Shown: in pieces, positions 1 through 12,462 of the stretch | Layout of the letters: each line of letters begins with the position of its first letter | How positions within the stretch are numbered: position 1 is the stretch's first letter | Origin: Hsuehochloa calcarea | Lineage: Eukaryota; Streptophyta; Magnoliopsida; Poales; Poaceae | Direction of reading: 5' to 3' | Assembly: GCA_036346395.1 (NCBI GenBank) | Contig: CM070594.1 | Coordinates: 23,469,385-23,533,384 of the forward strand | DNA: 64,000 nucleotides | The notes under the pieces: model-generated | Told to the model about the DNA's origin: nothing | Databases searched by the model: none | Seen by the model: only the letters and a program-made list of their open reading frames with translations | Position numbers and translations under genes: made by a program

Positions 1-300
1 CCACCTTTTGGCCCTGGTGGACTCTGGGTCGACTCACAACTTCGTCACGGCCGAATTGGTCACACGAGTGGGGTTGTCCCTCACGCCACACATGGGTCTA
101 TCAGTGGCAGTCGCCAATGGCGACTAGGTCACAAGTGGCGGCATCTGCCGTGCAACGCCCATCTCCATCAACAAAGAAGATTTCATACTCGACTTCCTCA
201 TGATTCTGTTGGGCGACTTTGACATCGTCTTGGGCGTCTAGTGGCTGGGCTCCCTAGGGCCCATAACTTGGGACTTCCACCATAGGACGATGTGCTTCCA
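1..300 (+). pseudogene. Retroviral-type aspartic protease fragment
   Basis: From base 2 the frame reads HLLALVDSGSTHNF, the catalytic D-S/T-G motif of Ty3 proteases. A stop (TAG) follows at about 124. Further on the frame gives the family's closing LGVxWLGSLGP-type segment near 230-260, with a TAG where the usual Asp codon stands. It would release gag-pol products in an active element; this copy is inactive. Confidence 0.75.
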
Positions 301-536
301 GCGGCAAGGGCGGGAGATAGTGTGGCATGGCACCAATCCACTAGGAGCTGGCCCACACGTCCACACGGCGACCTCGGAGGACCACATGGCGATCTTCTGG
401 AAGAGTTCCAGACCATCTTCGCGGAGCCACGAGGCCTGTCGCCCGCGCGAGGCCAGGACCATCACATTTACCTGATGCCCGGTTCAGGCCCTGTGGTAGT
501 CCGCCGTACCGGTACCCCACCCTCCAGAAGGATGAG

Positions 537-1860
537 TTGGAGCGCCAATGCGCCACCATGCTCGATCATGGCATTATCCGGCGTAGTACCTCAGCATTCT
601 TGGCTCCTGTCCTGCTAGTCAAAAAGCAGGATGGACCATGGTGTTTCTGCGTCGACTACCGGGCATTGAACGACAAGACAATCAAAGATAAGTTCCCCAT
701 TCCGGTGGTCAAGGAGCTTCTTGACGAACTCAAAGGGGCTCGGTTCTTCACCAAGCTGGACTTGCGCTCGGGGTACCATCAGGTACGGATGCACCCCGAG
801 GACATTGAGAAGACAGTGTTCAGGACGCATGAGGGCCTTTTCGAGTTCTTGGTCATGCCATTTGGCCTGACAAACGCACCGGCCACATTCCAGGCTCTTA
901 TGAATGAAGTTCTTCAGCCCTACTTACATCATTTTGTCCTTGTGTTTTTTGATGATATTTTGATATACAGCTCCTCCTGGGCGGATCACCTGTGACATGT
1001 ACGAGTCGTGTTTCAGCTTCTACATCGACATCAGCTCTTTCTGAAGAGATCCAAGTGTCTCTTTGGGGAATCGGTAGTGTCATACCTTGGCCACATCATT
1101 CGGGCCGAAGGCGTCGCCATGGACCCGTCCAAGGTGGAGGGTGTATTGGACTGACCGCAGCCCCAGTCGGTCCGCGCCCTCCGTGGCTTCCTCGGCTTGG
1201 CGGGCTACTACCGCCGCTTCATCAAAAACTATGGTGTCATGGCAGCCCCTTTGACCCGACTCCTCTTTAAAGAGGGGTTCACGTGGACAGAGGAAGCCGC
1301 ACAGGCTTTTGCGGCCGTCAAGAAGGCACTCACCTCGGTGCCAGTTCTCCAGCCACGGATTTCTCATCTCCATTTATTGTAGAGTGTGATGCGTCGGGCA
1401 CGGGATTTGGCGCCGTTCTTCACCAAGGCGCGGGGCCATCACGTTCTTTAGCCGCCCCATTACGGCACGCCACACCAAGCTGGCGGCTTATGAATGTGAG
1501 CTCATTGGTCTAGTACAAGCCGTACGACATTGGAGGCCGTATTTGTGGGGGCGTCCTTTCACTATCAAGACATACCATTATGCCCTCAAGTTTCTTCTGG
1601 ATTAGCGCCTCTCCATGATACGTCAACATCAATGGGTGAGCAAACTGTTTGGGTTTGATTTTGTAGTAGAATTCAAGCTCGGTCGCTTGAATGTGGTCGT
1701 CGACGCCCTGTCTCACCGGAATGCCGAACCAGGGATCACTTTTGCCATCATGACACCCCAATTCTCTTTGTTCGAGGATCTATGCCAGGCTGCATGCACA
1801 GAGCCGACCTTGTTGAGCCTTCAGGAGTGCATCGCCTCCGATGAGCTCAGTTCTCCTTAG
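537..1860 (+). pseudogene. Ty3 reverse transcriptase and RNase H, frameshifted
   Basis: 537-995 encodes the RT core: DYRALNDKTIKDKFPIP, KLDLRSGYHQVRM, FGLTNAPATFQALMN and the active-site block VFFDDILIYS. The first aromatic-x-DD residue is F, as is common in chromoviruses. 1197-1382 continues with AGYYRRFIKNYG in a second frame. RNase H follows from 1380 (ECDASGTGFGAVL) to its end at about 1710 (VVDALSHRN). At least three frame changes and internal stops show it is non-functional. Confidence 0.88.
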
Positions 1861-1989
1861 TCCTTGGTGGAGGGCATGGTGTGCTATGAGCAGCGCACCC
1901 ACGTTCCAGCCGACTCCATGTTCTTGTCGGCTGTCCTTGGGGTTGTACATGATGGGCCTCATGAAAGGATCCAGAAGACACTTCATCGC

Positions 1990-2820
1990 TTGCGGGCAAA
2001 TTTCCATGTCCCACAGGACCGGGCGACGGTTCAGGAGTACGTCTCGCCTGTGGGGTCTGCCAACGCAACAAGATAGAACAGTTCCACCCGGCGGGATTGC
2101 TACTGCCCCTAGTAGTCCCTTCCTCGGTGTGGTCCGATATCTCCATGGACTTTGTGGAGGGATTGCCGAAAAGTGGGCGGCAAATCTGTCATCTTAACAG
2201 TGGTCGACAGGTTCTCAAAATACGCCCAATTCATTCCTTTGGCCCATCCATATTCAGCTTCGTCCGTTGCACATGCCTTCTTTGTAGAGATCGTCCGGCT
2301 TCATGGCATTCCTACCTCCATTGTCTCGAACAGGGACCCAGTATTCACCTTGAATTTCTGGAAGGACTTATTTGCTCAATGTGATACCAGCCTTAACATG
2401 AGTACGACTTATCACCCACAGTCTGATGGCCAATATGAAGTGGTGAACAAGATCATTGCCATGTACCTCCGTTGCATGACTGGAGACCGACCACGACAGT
2501 GGGTTCGATGGCTTCCTTGGACGGAATTTATTTATAATATTTCGTATCATTCAACCTCAAGACGACGCCATTCCGCGTGATGTATGGGCGCGACCCCCCC
2601 TCTTTTCGGGACTATGAGCCAGGAGTAGCGCACACCACAAAGCAGTTGATCAGGCATTCCAGGACCACGATTTGTTTTTAGTAGATGTTCGGAGTCGCTT
2701 ACTCCATGCCCAAGAATTTTACAAGAAATTTTACGATCATAAGCATCGCTCTGTACACTTAGACATCTACGATTTGGTTTGGTTGCGCCTTCATCATCGG
2801 GCGGCCACTTCTCTGCGCGG
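1990..2820 (+). pseudogene. Ty3 integrase zinc finger and catalytic core, decayed
   Basis: 2152-2580 carries the integrase core: DRFSKYAQFIPLAHPYSA, FFVEIVRLHGIPTSIVSNRDPVF (second catalytic Asp region) and TTYHPQSDGQYEVVNK (catalytic Glu region; E appears as part of QYE). The upstream HHCC part is scrambled. The core ends near 2820, where an antisense Ty3 sequence takes over; the C-terminal part resumes at about 4067. Confidence 0.82.
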
Positions 2821-4066
2821 ATACTAGGAATCCAAGCAATTTTCTGAAGAAATTCCAAAACACACTTCTCTGGATTGAGTTTTAAGCGGTGCTTTACGAG
2901 GTTGTCGAATGTTTCTTGTAGGTCGGTGATATGATTAAGTCTCTTAATGCTTTTACGACTAGATCATCAACATAGGCTTCCAAATTCGGCCTAATTGAGA
3001 TGAAAAGTCGATTGCATTAAGCGTTGAAAAGAAGCACCGCATTCTTTAGACCAAATGGCATTTTGACATAGCAAAAGGTACCAAATGGAGTAATGAATGC
3101 GGTCTTTTCTTCATCGTTTAAACACATATTGATCGGTGGTATCCGTAATATGCATCTAAAAACTTAATATCTCACAACTGCAGGTTGAATCAACCAACCG
3201 ATCGTCACGAGGTAAAGGGAAATCATCTTTTGGACAAGCTTTATTAAGATCAATAAAGTCCACGCACATACGCCATTTGCCGCTTGACTTTTTGACCATT
3301 ACGAGGTTAGCCAACCACAGGGTTGTGGAAGTCTCCCCGATGCGAGCCTTGAGGGTTCTTCTGCGTCCGAGGAACCTCTTTGACTTGATCGTTCGGCTTT
3401 GGTGCGACTTTGAAGGCTTCTTGCTAGTCGTAAGGTCGACTTTCATCTCGAGTTGGTATTTGACCAACCATCTCGAGGATCGGCGACGCATGACTATACG
3501 CCATCTTTTGTCACATGAATGGTGATCACCTTTGGGACTCGCATCTTAAGACATTGATACGTAATGAGTAGCCATTAAGAATTTTGCCAAAGTTGGTCGT
3601 CCGAGTATGGCATTATATCTTGATGTCGAAATCGACCACATCAAAGGAGACTTTCTCTCGTCACGAAATTACTTGGTGAGCCAAATGTTAAAGGAAGAGA
3701 AACTTGGCCAATAGGTTTGGTGAAGACCCGGTACAATTCCATGAAAGGAGTATCGTCATCGCCTTACCTTTATCCCGGTACTTGCATCTCGTCCGGGGCA
3801 TTAGTAAATAATATGTTCAAGGCGCCACCATCAACCAACACTCGATTGACCCGACAGCTTGTTGATGGTGGGTTCACCTAATCGGATATCGACTGATCGA
3901 CTCAGAGTGATCGGACACCATCCTTCTCAAAAGAGATGGTAACTTCCGACCACTTGGTAATTTATTGACGAGAGGAGTATGTAGAGAATTTACCTCGTCC
4001 GTGAGCTTTAAGTTGTCGTTTGGAGTCGATGTCGATGATCCTCGTAGATGTGCTCAACGGTATGTT
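2821..4066 (-). mobile_element. Nested antisense Ty3/gypsy fragment (protease-RT)
   Basis: On the minus strand, 3156-3491 reads WLANLVMVKKSSGKWRMCVD and DLNKACPKDDFPLPRDDRLVDS, the start of a Ty3 RT of the 'DLNKACPKD' type found in Tat-like/RIRE2-like rice elements. Further upstream on that strand (about 3780-3850) is a protease-like VLVDGG block. The RT continues towards 2821 (FLQKIAWIPS). It separates the integrase core from the integrase tail of the + strand element. I see no LTRs or target-site duplication, so boundaries are approximate. Confidence 0.7.
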
Positions 4067-4409
4067 GCGGATCTTGGAACGCATCCTTAGGCCCCGTTAT
4101 TTTGGGCCTTACCGCATTATCGCCAAGATCAATGATATGGCGTATCAGTTGGACCTTCCCAAGACGGCCCACATCCATGATGTCTTTCATGTGGGTTTTC
4201 TTAAGAAGTTTGACGGAGTACCCCCAGCGTCACCAACCCTAGTGCCGCCCCTTCTCCATGGGCGGGTCATTCCAGCGCCTCTGAAGGCGCTGCGGGCCAG
4301 GCTTGCTCGTGACAAGTGGCAAGTGTTGATACAGTGGAAGGATTCATCGGCTTTCGATACTTCTTGGGAAAATGTTCAGGATTTAAAAAAATCTTATCCC
4401 TCCTTTTAG
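4067..4409 (+). pseudogene. Integrase C-terminal and chromodomain-like tail
   Basis: The frame opens with ILRPRYFGPYRIIAKINDMAYQLDLP, then HIHDVFHVGFLKKF. It ends with WQVLIQWKDSSAFDTSWEN and a stop at 4407-4409. The 'QWK...SWE' block is the chromodomain-like motif of chromovirus integrases, which targets insertion to heterochromatin in active members. This is the best preserved frame of the element. Confidence 0.82.
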
Positions 4410-4444
4410 CTCGAGGGCGAGCTGTTCGTCGAGGGAGGGAGAGA

Positions 4445-5041
4445 TGTTATGTGGGGCCACATATACGGCCGGCGCCACAAGGCGCAGGAGTAGCCGGCCC
4501 TAGAGGTCGCATAAGAGTCCAATGTATCGCTTTACGCAGTTGCAATTAGGAAGGTTTCAATTAGGGAAAATTGTATTAGGAAGAGTAAGAGTTAGAGTCC
4601 TAGTCTAGGGAAGGATTAACCTTCCATTTCATATAAGAGTTAGAGTCCTAGTTCAGGGAAGGATTAACCTCTATTTCAGATAACAGTTAGAGTCCTAATG
4701 CAGGGAAGGATTAACCTTTTATTTCAGATTGTACTATATAAGGAGCATAAGCAGTAATAGAAAAGCTAGCAAAGGGTTGGGTTATTCCCAACCTCCCTTG
4801 TACCTAAACCCATTACTTCCTACTGTTTATCCAGCACTGTTTGGTGCAGTACTGTTCATCCATGCCGTCCACCACAGCGTCCCGACACAATCCTTATCCT
4901 CCTGAGTTGATTCTTCGCTTTCGCCTCCGCTCCCAGAGCTCATCTCCTGACAGGTGCCGCTTCTTTTGGGGATTGACCCCGCAGCCATCTTGTATACCAA
5001 AACTTTGTCGTCTCCCTATTTCACACTGTTACCTTTTACCA
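4445..5041 (+). repeat. 3' LTR of the first Ty3 element
   Basis: It starts TGTTATGTGG 35 bp after the pol stop and contains three copies of a 'gagtcctag...agggaaggattaacct' motif (about 4590-4720). A TATA-like ctatataagg lies at about 4735. The end at ..TTTTACCA (5041) is my best estimate from the expected CA terminus; no target duplication could be checked. Confidence 0.6.
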
Positions 5042-5211
5042 AGCAAAAATAGGTAAACCTATAAAGGTTGCACAACTGGGCTTGTCCAGCCAGAGTATAG
5101 GCTAATGAAAATTAACTCTAGACTATTTCTTTGCTATAAATATTGTATTTTTTTATTTGCCAGACAACAACGTGAAGGTTGACAAAAAGATCTAGCTTCT
5201 GTTAGGTGCCG
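5042..5211. other. Unassigned sequence between two Ty3 elements
   Basis: 170 bp with no ORF. An intron-like acceptor (ttttatttgccag) occurs near 5150-5163, but nothing around it supports a gene. Confidence 0.3.
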
Positions 5212-5570
5212 TCAAAACGAATGCTGATGCAGCAAGAGTTGGGTTCTTGCTTCGTGCAGCCTTTTTACCAGCATTACATGTTCCATTTTTTGTCTGATGG
5301 CATCTTTCTTATGCTTTGTCATAGGTAATCCTCGATAAAATCCATATTTATTTCTTTCCACTTTCATCCAGCCACAGGTAATGGTTGTAACAACCATGTT
5401 GGATTTTGATGCTCTACTTTAACCCTTTGGCAGGTGTCACAATCTGAAATGAACTGGGCAATCTCACGTTTCATGTTTCTCCACCAAAATGTACCCTTCA
5501 AATCCATATACATCTTTGGCCTTCCCCGATGGATGGAGTATGGGGTTTTATTAGATTCATGTAGAATCAT
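5212..5570 (-). pseudogene. Integrase N-terminal HHCC zinc finger and truncated core
   Basis: The frame gives PYSIHRGRPKMYMDLKGTFWW then ISDCDTCQRVKVEHQNP, i.e. the H-H-C-C finger of Ty3 integrases, and LLQPLPVAG. It then runs on as GWMKVERNKYGFYRGLPMTKHKKDAI, a decayed form of the WKWDEI..DFI.GLP core entry. Sequence similarity stops close to 5212. Confidence 0.8.
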
Positions 5571-5725
5571 CTTCTTGATAATGATGTCTTTTGGAACACA
5601 TATTCTTCCTCTACCAAAGAGTTATGTCGTCCTTCAAGTTAAATTATGAAGGTCTCTTAAACTTGATCCTATTGATTTCTTCTTGAATGAACTTGTCCTC
5701 CAACTGCTTCTGACAGATTTGGTCC

Positions 5726-6990
5726 TCAAGAGTTGGTTGAACTACTAAGGCCAGCCAAAATTCCATCTGCTATCTCTACTGTCAATTTAGTCCCTGAATG
5801 GATTAAATCTTGAGTTAACTGTTTTGGGATTTCATCCAAGCTCACATAGTTGCAAATTGCTTTTCGACTCAAGGCATCTGCAACAATATTTGCTTTGTCT
5901 GGATGATAGTTGATGTTCAAATTGTAATTCTTGATTAACTCCAACCACATTCTCTACCTCATATTCAACTCTTCCTGAGTGAAAAGATATTCCAGTCTCT
6001 TGTGGTCCGTTTACAGCTCACACTTAATTCCATATAGATAGTGTGTCCAGATCTTCAAATCAAAAACAATTGTTGCTACTCCGGGTCATGAGTAGGATAA
6101 TTGATTTCATGTGGCTTCAACTATCGAGATGCATAGGCAATCACCCACCGATCTTGCATAAGAACACAACCCAAACCACTTCTTCAAGCATCACAATAGA
6201 CTGCAAGGTCCTTTCCACTTTCTGGTAAAGTTAAAACTGGTGCTGATGTCAACCTCTTCTTCAGCTCCTAGAAACTTTTCTCTCAATTTTTGTCCATACA
6301 AATTTTATGTCCTTCCTCAATTACTTGGTCATTGGTCCAGAGATCTTCGAGAATCCTCCAATAGATCTTATGTAGTAGCCAGCCATGCCTAGGAAACTAC
6401 AAATCTCTATCACATTTGTTTGTGGTTTCCAATTCAACATTGTTTCCACCTTACTTGGTTCTACATATATGCTTTCCCTAGTTATAACATGACCAAGGAA
6501 AGATATTGTATCAACCAAAACTCATATTTACTGAACTTGGCATACAACCGATATTCTCTCAGGGTCTGAGCACTAACGTTAAATGTTCAACATGTTCTTT
6601 ATTCCGAGAATAAATTAGAATGTCATCGATGAAGACTACTACAAACTTGTCTAAGTACTTCATGAAAATTTTGTTCATCAAGTTCAGAAACACTCCAGGT
6701 GCATTTGTCAAACCAAAAGATACAACCAAATACTCATGATGACCATACCTGGACACAAAGCTAGTCTTCGGTATGTCTTCAGTCTTATATTTGGTGATGT
6801 GCCTTCTCAGATGGGTTCCTTCTCTTCCAACTCATCTAACGGTTTCCTTAATTCCACATACAATCTCTGAGAAACTGGCGTTGTACCAGGTACCAAATCA
6901 ATGGAAAACTCAACTTCTCGTTCGGGTGGCATGCCTAGAAGATCGTCTAAAAAACATATGGAAAGTCCCTAACAACTGAAATCTCATCGA
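5726..6990 (-). pseudogene. Ty3 RT-RNase H, multiple frameshifts
   Basis: Minus-strand pieces in order: RT core at 6559-6756 (RYGHHEYLVVSFGLTNAPGVF, VVVFIDDILIYSRN with the YxDD-type active site as FIDD), the connection SFLGHVITRESI (6321-6518), AGYYIRSIGGFSK, and the RNase H end at 5726-5950 (YNLNINYHPDKANIVADALSRKA). Each piece lies in a different frame or is separated by stops. Confidence 0.85.
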
Positions 6991-7497
6991 TGCTCTTCCC
7001 AGTGAAAGCAATCAACTTTAATGTTGGTTTCAAAGTTCTTATTCCATGGAAAACTAGCCTGGGCCCATTTGGTTGTCTTAATGACACAAACTTTTCTTCA
7101 GAATCTATCTTAGCTCCATGTAATGCTAACCAATCCATACCTAAGATAACATTTGACCAATCAAGGGAATTGTTAGTAAATCAGTAAAAATGATCTAAGA
7201 TGATTACGATTTGTTTTAGAGCACCTGGTTAACTGTTATTGCACCGCCAGATGATTGGATATACATGGGACTTTCGAGTGAATTGCAGTTTAAGTGGTTC
7301 TTTTGCAAGTACTCTTGAGATATGAATGAGTGTGTTGCTCCAGAATCAAATAATATTATACCAATACCAGGAGGGATGGGTAATGTACTACCAATTGACC
7401 ACATCTGTGGCAACTCCCACTTAAGACGTCCAATGTTTCCTCCTTGAGGCCTTCCTTGACTGGTTTTAGCTCCCTTTAGTTGCCCACATCCTGCCAT
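6947..7497 (-). pseudogene. Ty3 aspartic protease
   Basis: 7216-7497 contains ILFDSGATHSFISQEYLQ, the catalytic DSGATHSF motif. 6947-7138 continues with MDWLALHGAKIDSEEKFV, equivalent to the LGMDWL..H.A.IDC block. The order and spacing to RT (downstream on the minus strand) are normal for this clade. Confidence 0.85.
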
Positions 7498-8690
7498 CTT
7501 GTTGGTTCGAGTGGTAGTAAATGCTGATGGGTGTGGTTATCCTTGAACTTGTTGTTTCCTAGCCAAATGTGGGTTTGGGCACTGACTAAGTTGATGATCA
7601 TACCCTCTATCTGAATTATGCTCCTTTCCCTTGAAACAATCCTTGGATAGATGTCCTCCTCCACAGATAGTACACTTGGGCTTCTAGAACTGGGGTACAG
7701 AAGGATGGAACTGAAATGGCATTGTTGGATGAAACTACCCTTGTTGTACTAAACAGAATATTTGCTGCCTTTGCATGCTCAACTAAGATTTTGGTCCTGA
7801 CTTTATTTCAAACTTCGCCTTCTTTCTTCTATCTTCATTGGCAGGTTTATGATTTTTCTCCAAGGTAATAGCTCAGCTAACCAAGTCTTGATATTCAGTG
7901 ACCTTCTAACTCTCCAACTGCACTTTCAAGGTAGGATTCAGTCCTCTCAGAAATGTATTCACCCTCTTCTTCTCTGTGTTCACTTCCTCTGGAGCATACC
8001 GTGCCACGAGGATGAACTCAGTCATGTACTTGATCATAGACATACCTTCTTGATTCAAGTCTCTAAATTCTTGTTTCTTCAGTTCCTTGATGCTGTCACA
8101 AACATGAGCCTTGCAAAAAATTTCTTTAAACAACTCACAAGTGTTGGTTGTTCAAGTTGCCTTATTTTCACGAAGTTCTCCCACCAATTTGCCGCAGGAC
8201 TAGACAACTAATGATATGCATAACACACCTTATCCTCATCAAAACATCCTCTAGTGTTCATCTTTCTTTCCATGTCTCGCAGCCAATCCTCTGCGCCCAT
8301 TAGTTCATCTGAAGTAGAGAAAACCTCTGACCTTGTTTGCTTAAATTCTCCCAAGCTGACCCGTCTTGCTGGCACTTGAGATGCTGCATTTGGATTCCCT
8401 CCCCTCAGCATCTCTTGAAAGAACTTGTTTTGACTTTCCTAAGACTGTACCTTAGAATCCTCCATCAACTGAAATATATTGAGCAAAGCACCCTCAATCT
8501 AATATGATGGTGGTGGTGGCAAGACTGGAGCATCCCTGGATGCAGTTTCAACATGCGCTTTCAAATTTCTTTCTGTTGCTTCCCTCAGTGCTATGTCTGT
8601 AGTTTCCTTGATTGTCCTTTCTTCAGCTTTCTTTATGGCTTGCTCCTCTAGACTCGACATCTGCACCTAACTGCAACATTTGCACAACTT
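7476..8690 (-). pseudogene. Ty3 gag (capsid and zinc knuckle)
   Basis: 8208-8411 gives ELMGAEDWLRDMERKM, the conserved capsid entry. 7906-8133 gives EFRDLNQEGMSMIKYMTEF and RGLNPTLKVQL, the capsid C-terminal half. A C-x2-C-type knuckle (ICGGGHLSKDCFKG) is readable near 7630-7680. Frameshifts separate the parts. Confidence 0.8.
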
Positions 8691-8700
8691 ATTGATACCA
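8688..8700 (-). other. Primer binding site (initiator tRNA-Met type)
   Basis: On the minus strand TGGTATCA directly follows the LTR end (..CGGCA). It matches the first 8 bases of the usual tRNA-iMet PBS (TGGTATCAGAGC); the rest has diverged. Confidence 0.65.
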
Positions 8701-8734
8701 TGCCGAGTTCATAGCACATTAAGATTATTAAATG

Positions 8735-11700
8735 CAGGGGCGGAGCCAGTAGGGGTGCCGGGTATGCACCGGCACCCCCAAAATTTTTAAAAACATGTAT
8801 ACATTATATCTTCAGTGATTTGTTTTAGCCCAACCCAATAGTTAAATCACAGGCCAGCCGATCCAAATAATCTCTAACTCTCCTAGTCTCCTGACCTCCC
8901 CAATCCCCAACCCTAATCTGAAATCTCTCCTCCCCACCAGCACTCCCCAAATTCAGTTGACTCACCCCGATTTGGGAACGGAAGGGAAGAGGCGAAGAGC
9001 CGAGAGCTGGGAGGCCGCCCGCCGCCGCCCCTGTGCAAGACGGCAAGAGCCGAGAGCCGGGAGGCCGCCGCCGCCGCCATCATCGCTGGCTGCTTGCAAG
9101 AGCCGAGAGCCGAGAGCCGAGGAGGGGCCGGCCGGTCGCCACTCACCAGAGCACCGCCGAGGCCGGAGCGGCATGGCTGCGTGGGACGGCGTGAGGGATC
9201 GCGGTCACCGCTCGCCTCTTCCTTCCCTCGGCTCTACCGACCACGCCGCTGGATCTGGAGCCATTGAGCCAGTCGGCATCGCTTACTTGGCCGGAGCTCG
9301 GTGGTCCGCCGTCCGCCTCGCCGCCCTGGCCGCCGCCCCGCCAGGCTCACCTACTCGCCTGGTCGCCTGGATGCTTTGCTGGAGGCTGGAGCAACGAGCC
9401 CTGGAGTGGAGGCGTGGAGCTTTAGAGTTTAGACAGTTGCTTGCTTGCTTGAATGCTTTATTCATTGATTGCTTCGGTTGTTGACAGCAGACTAGCAGAG
9501 CATAGTGGTAGTGCACTACAGCACTAGTGCATGCTATTTTTAAAGTATTGACTGGAGTACTTTTGTACTTGATTGGTCATTGGGATGCTTCAGACTTAGA
9601 GTAACAGAGTTGGACTGTTCACTGTTGGAGCTTTTTTGATTTTTTATTGGTATGTTTGTCTAGTCGTCTTGATAACTGATTAGTAACATTAGTTGATACT
9701 TGATAAACCATTAGACCATATGGTATACCGTATGCTAATGTAGTAAACTAGTAATGTACTAATTTGAAAATCTTGTTTTGATATGTCAATGTAGATTGTA
9801 AAGACATGAAGAGGAATATAGACATCCTTTCTTTTTTGGGGGATAGCGAAGTGAAGGTAAAAAAATATTCCATCTTTTTCATCACCGGCTGAAGGGGTCC
9901 AGGGGGTAGAGGAGACTCAAGAAGGTAGAGGAGGAACTCAAGCAAGTGGGAATCAATTGACTTCTTCTCAGACAGAGAATATTGATGTTGTGGTTACTGT
10001 CAATGACCAATCCCAACCCTAGCCGAGAAGTGCAGGAGCTTCAAATACACTTATTGGTAGTGAGGAAAGCATTTATGATGTTGAGCTTCTTCCACATGAT
10101 CCAGGGAAAAGGACACCTATCACGAGCTATGATGTCAATGATCAAGATGCAGTTCGGAGAGGATATATTATGAAAGGCCATGCCAACCTTATACACATAA
10201 TTTTCCTGTTATAGAAATATCAGGTAAAAGACGTCACTTTAGTCTTAATTGGTTTGATAAGTACCATTGGATTGAATATAGTGTCGAAAAGGATGCTGCA
10301 TTTTGCTTTGTCTGTTATTTGTTCAAGGAGAAACTATAGGGGGTGATAGCTTTGTTAAAGTACCATTGGATTAAACATGTGGGTGGTATAAGAAGTGTCC
10401 ACAATCAAGCTCAAGAGAAATTTAACTTCTTTGTGAAGCCAAAACTTCAGCCTCATGTTATTGTGAAGTTTAACTAAAGAAGACAAGCGTCTTTACAAGG
10501 CAAGGTTCAGTTATTCACTTAGATGCTTGAGGTTTATTTTGCGTCAAGGAGTGACATTCCGTGGACATGATGAAAGTGAACAATCTAGTAACAAGGGAAA
10601 CTTCCTTGAGCTTTTGAAATGGCTTGCAGAAAGTAATGAAGAAGTTAATAATGTTGTTTTGATAAATGCTCCTGGAAATTGCATCTTGACTTCCCATCCC
10701 ATACAAAAGGAAATTATTAACTGTTGTGCCAAGGAAACTACTAAACAAATAATTGAAGATATTGGTGATGACCACTTTGCAATTCTAGCTGATGAGTCAA
10801 GTGATGTATCCCAAAAAAAAAACTAGCCCTTTGCTTGCGTTATGTTGATAAACTAGGAAGGATATATGAGGGGTTCCTTGGAGTAGTTCATGTAGTTGAT
10901 ACCACTTCTTTGTCACTTAAGGATGCAATTGAGTCTTTACTTATTGATCACTCTTTGAGTCTTACTCAAATCAGTGGGAAAGGATATGATGGAGCTAGTA
11001 ACATGAAATGCGAGATTAAAAGGCTGAAAACTTTGATTATGAACGAGTCTCCTTCTGCTTATTACATCTATTGTTTTGCACATCAACTCCAATTAGTTCT
11101 TGTGGTTGTTGCTAAGGGCAATGCAGATTGTGTTTGGTTTTTTGACCAACTATCAAATTTGCTAAATGTTATTGGAGTTTCTTGTAAGCGCCATGAAATG
11201 CTTCGAAACACTAGAGCTCAGGAAGTTTTGGAAGCACTAGATTCTGGTGAAATTGAAAGTGGACGAGGGTTGAATCAAGAGATGGGGTTGGCTAGGCCCG
11301 GTGACACACGTTGGGGTTCTCATTACAAAACTGTTTTGCACATTATCGGTTTGTATTCTACAATCCGCAAAGTACTCATAAAGATTGAAAAAGATCCCTC
11401 CCTAAAGAATGAATGGGGAAAAGTCCATGCTATGGTGGCAGCCTTTGAGTCATTTGATTTTGTTTTCATTGCAAACTTGATGCTAGCCATTCTTGGGTAC
11501 ACAGATTATTTATGTCAGTCCATGCAAAAGAGGGACCAAGATATTATTAATGCTATGACACTTGTTAATTTGGCTAAGGACATATTGCAACAGATGAGAA
11601 GTCATGGCTGGGAAGATTTTCTTCAGGAAAAAGTTACATCATTTTGTATGAAACATCGCATTAAAGTTCCTGAGCCAAATAAGAAATATGTGCCTTTTGG

Positions 11701-12462
11701 AAGATCAAAGCGTTTTTTCCCCAAACAAACAAATGATGATCATTTCAGAAGGGAAGTATATCTTGGCATCATAGATAGTGTTCTTCAAGAGCTTGATAAT
11801 CGGTTTGACAAAGTTAATATGGAGTTGCTTGTGTGCATGTTTGCCTTGAATCCTCGCAACTCATTTGAAGCCTTTGATAAGGAGAAAGTACTTAACCTTG
11901 CAAATTTTTATCCCAATGAGTTTTCAAGTACAGATTTGATGAGAATCTCTTTCCAACTTGATAACTTCATTGATGACATGCGAAGTGATGTTAGGTTTAA
12001 GGACCTCAATAATCTTGGTGACCTTTCTATTAAACTTGTTGAAACAAAAAACATGAAGTTTACAAGTTGGTATACTTACTTCTCAAATTGGTATTGCTCC
12101 TACCGGTGGCGACGGCGAGCGTTGAAAGAGTATTTTCTGCTATGAGTCTCGTGAAGAACAGGTTGAGAAATAGTATGGGCGATCAATTCTTGAATGATTG
12201 TTTAGTCACATTTATTGATAGAGAAATTTTCTTGAAGGTTAATGAAGATGATGTAATGAAACGTTTTCAAGGCATGAAAACGCGTAAAGTGGTATTGTAA
12301 TTTTCTATTTATGTAAGACTTTATTTGAACTATTTGTATTGTGCTCTTGACAAATTTAGAATCTATGTGTTGGATTTATGATATTATGAAATCATTGTAT
12401 AAACTATAAAATTATGAGTGTGAAGTGTGCACCCCATCATCTAATTTCTAGCTCCGCCACTG
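8735..12462 (+). mobile_element. hAT-superfamily DNA transposon (3.7 kb)
   Basis: Terminal inverted repeats are CAGGGGCGGAGCCAG at the left and, read from the right end, CAGTGGCGGAGCTAG. They are flanked by the 8-bp target duplication ATTAAATG (8727-8734) / ATTAAATA (12463-12470), as expected for hAT. It carries one transposase on the + strand, broken by stops and two frameshifts. 8957-9480 is a GC-rich leader (possible 5' exon). The surrounding DNA is a Ty3 LTR, so the hAT arrived later. Confidence 0.93.
9806..12300 (+). pseudogene. hAT transposase (TTF zinc finger, DUF4371, hAT dimerisation)
   Basis: The likely start is at 9806 (MKRNIDILSFLGDSE). A TTF-type finger region follows (NWFDKYHWIEYSVEKDAAFCFVCYLF, about 10235-10330). 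Then comes the DUF4371 part 10515-11100: LRQGVTFRGHDESE, AILADESSDV, GYDGASNMK, CFAHQLQL. 10835-12145 continues the catalytic region. A run of A at 10812-10822 shifts frame between the two long ORFs, and a second shift near 12060 leads into the C-terminal dimerisation domain (PVATASVERVFSAMSLVKNRLRN, 12067-12300). A TAG near 10338 adds a further break. It is unable to encode a full transposase unless these are sequencing errors. Confidence 0.88.

Larger units (their letters stand above)
1..5041 (+). mobile_element. Ty3/gypsy chromovirus-type retrotransposon, 5' truncated by window, decayed
   Basis: Protease, reverse transcriptase, RNase H, integrase and a chromodomain-like tail occur in canonical Ty3 order on the + strand, followed by an LTR. 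Stops and frameshifts break every domain, so it is a dead copy. It is interrupted between integrase core and integrase C-terminus by an antisense Ty3 fragment (about 2821-4066). The 5' LTR, gag and the insertion-site duplication lie outside the window. Confidence 0.88.
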
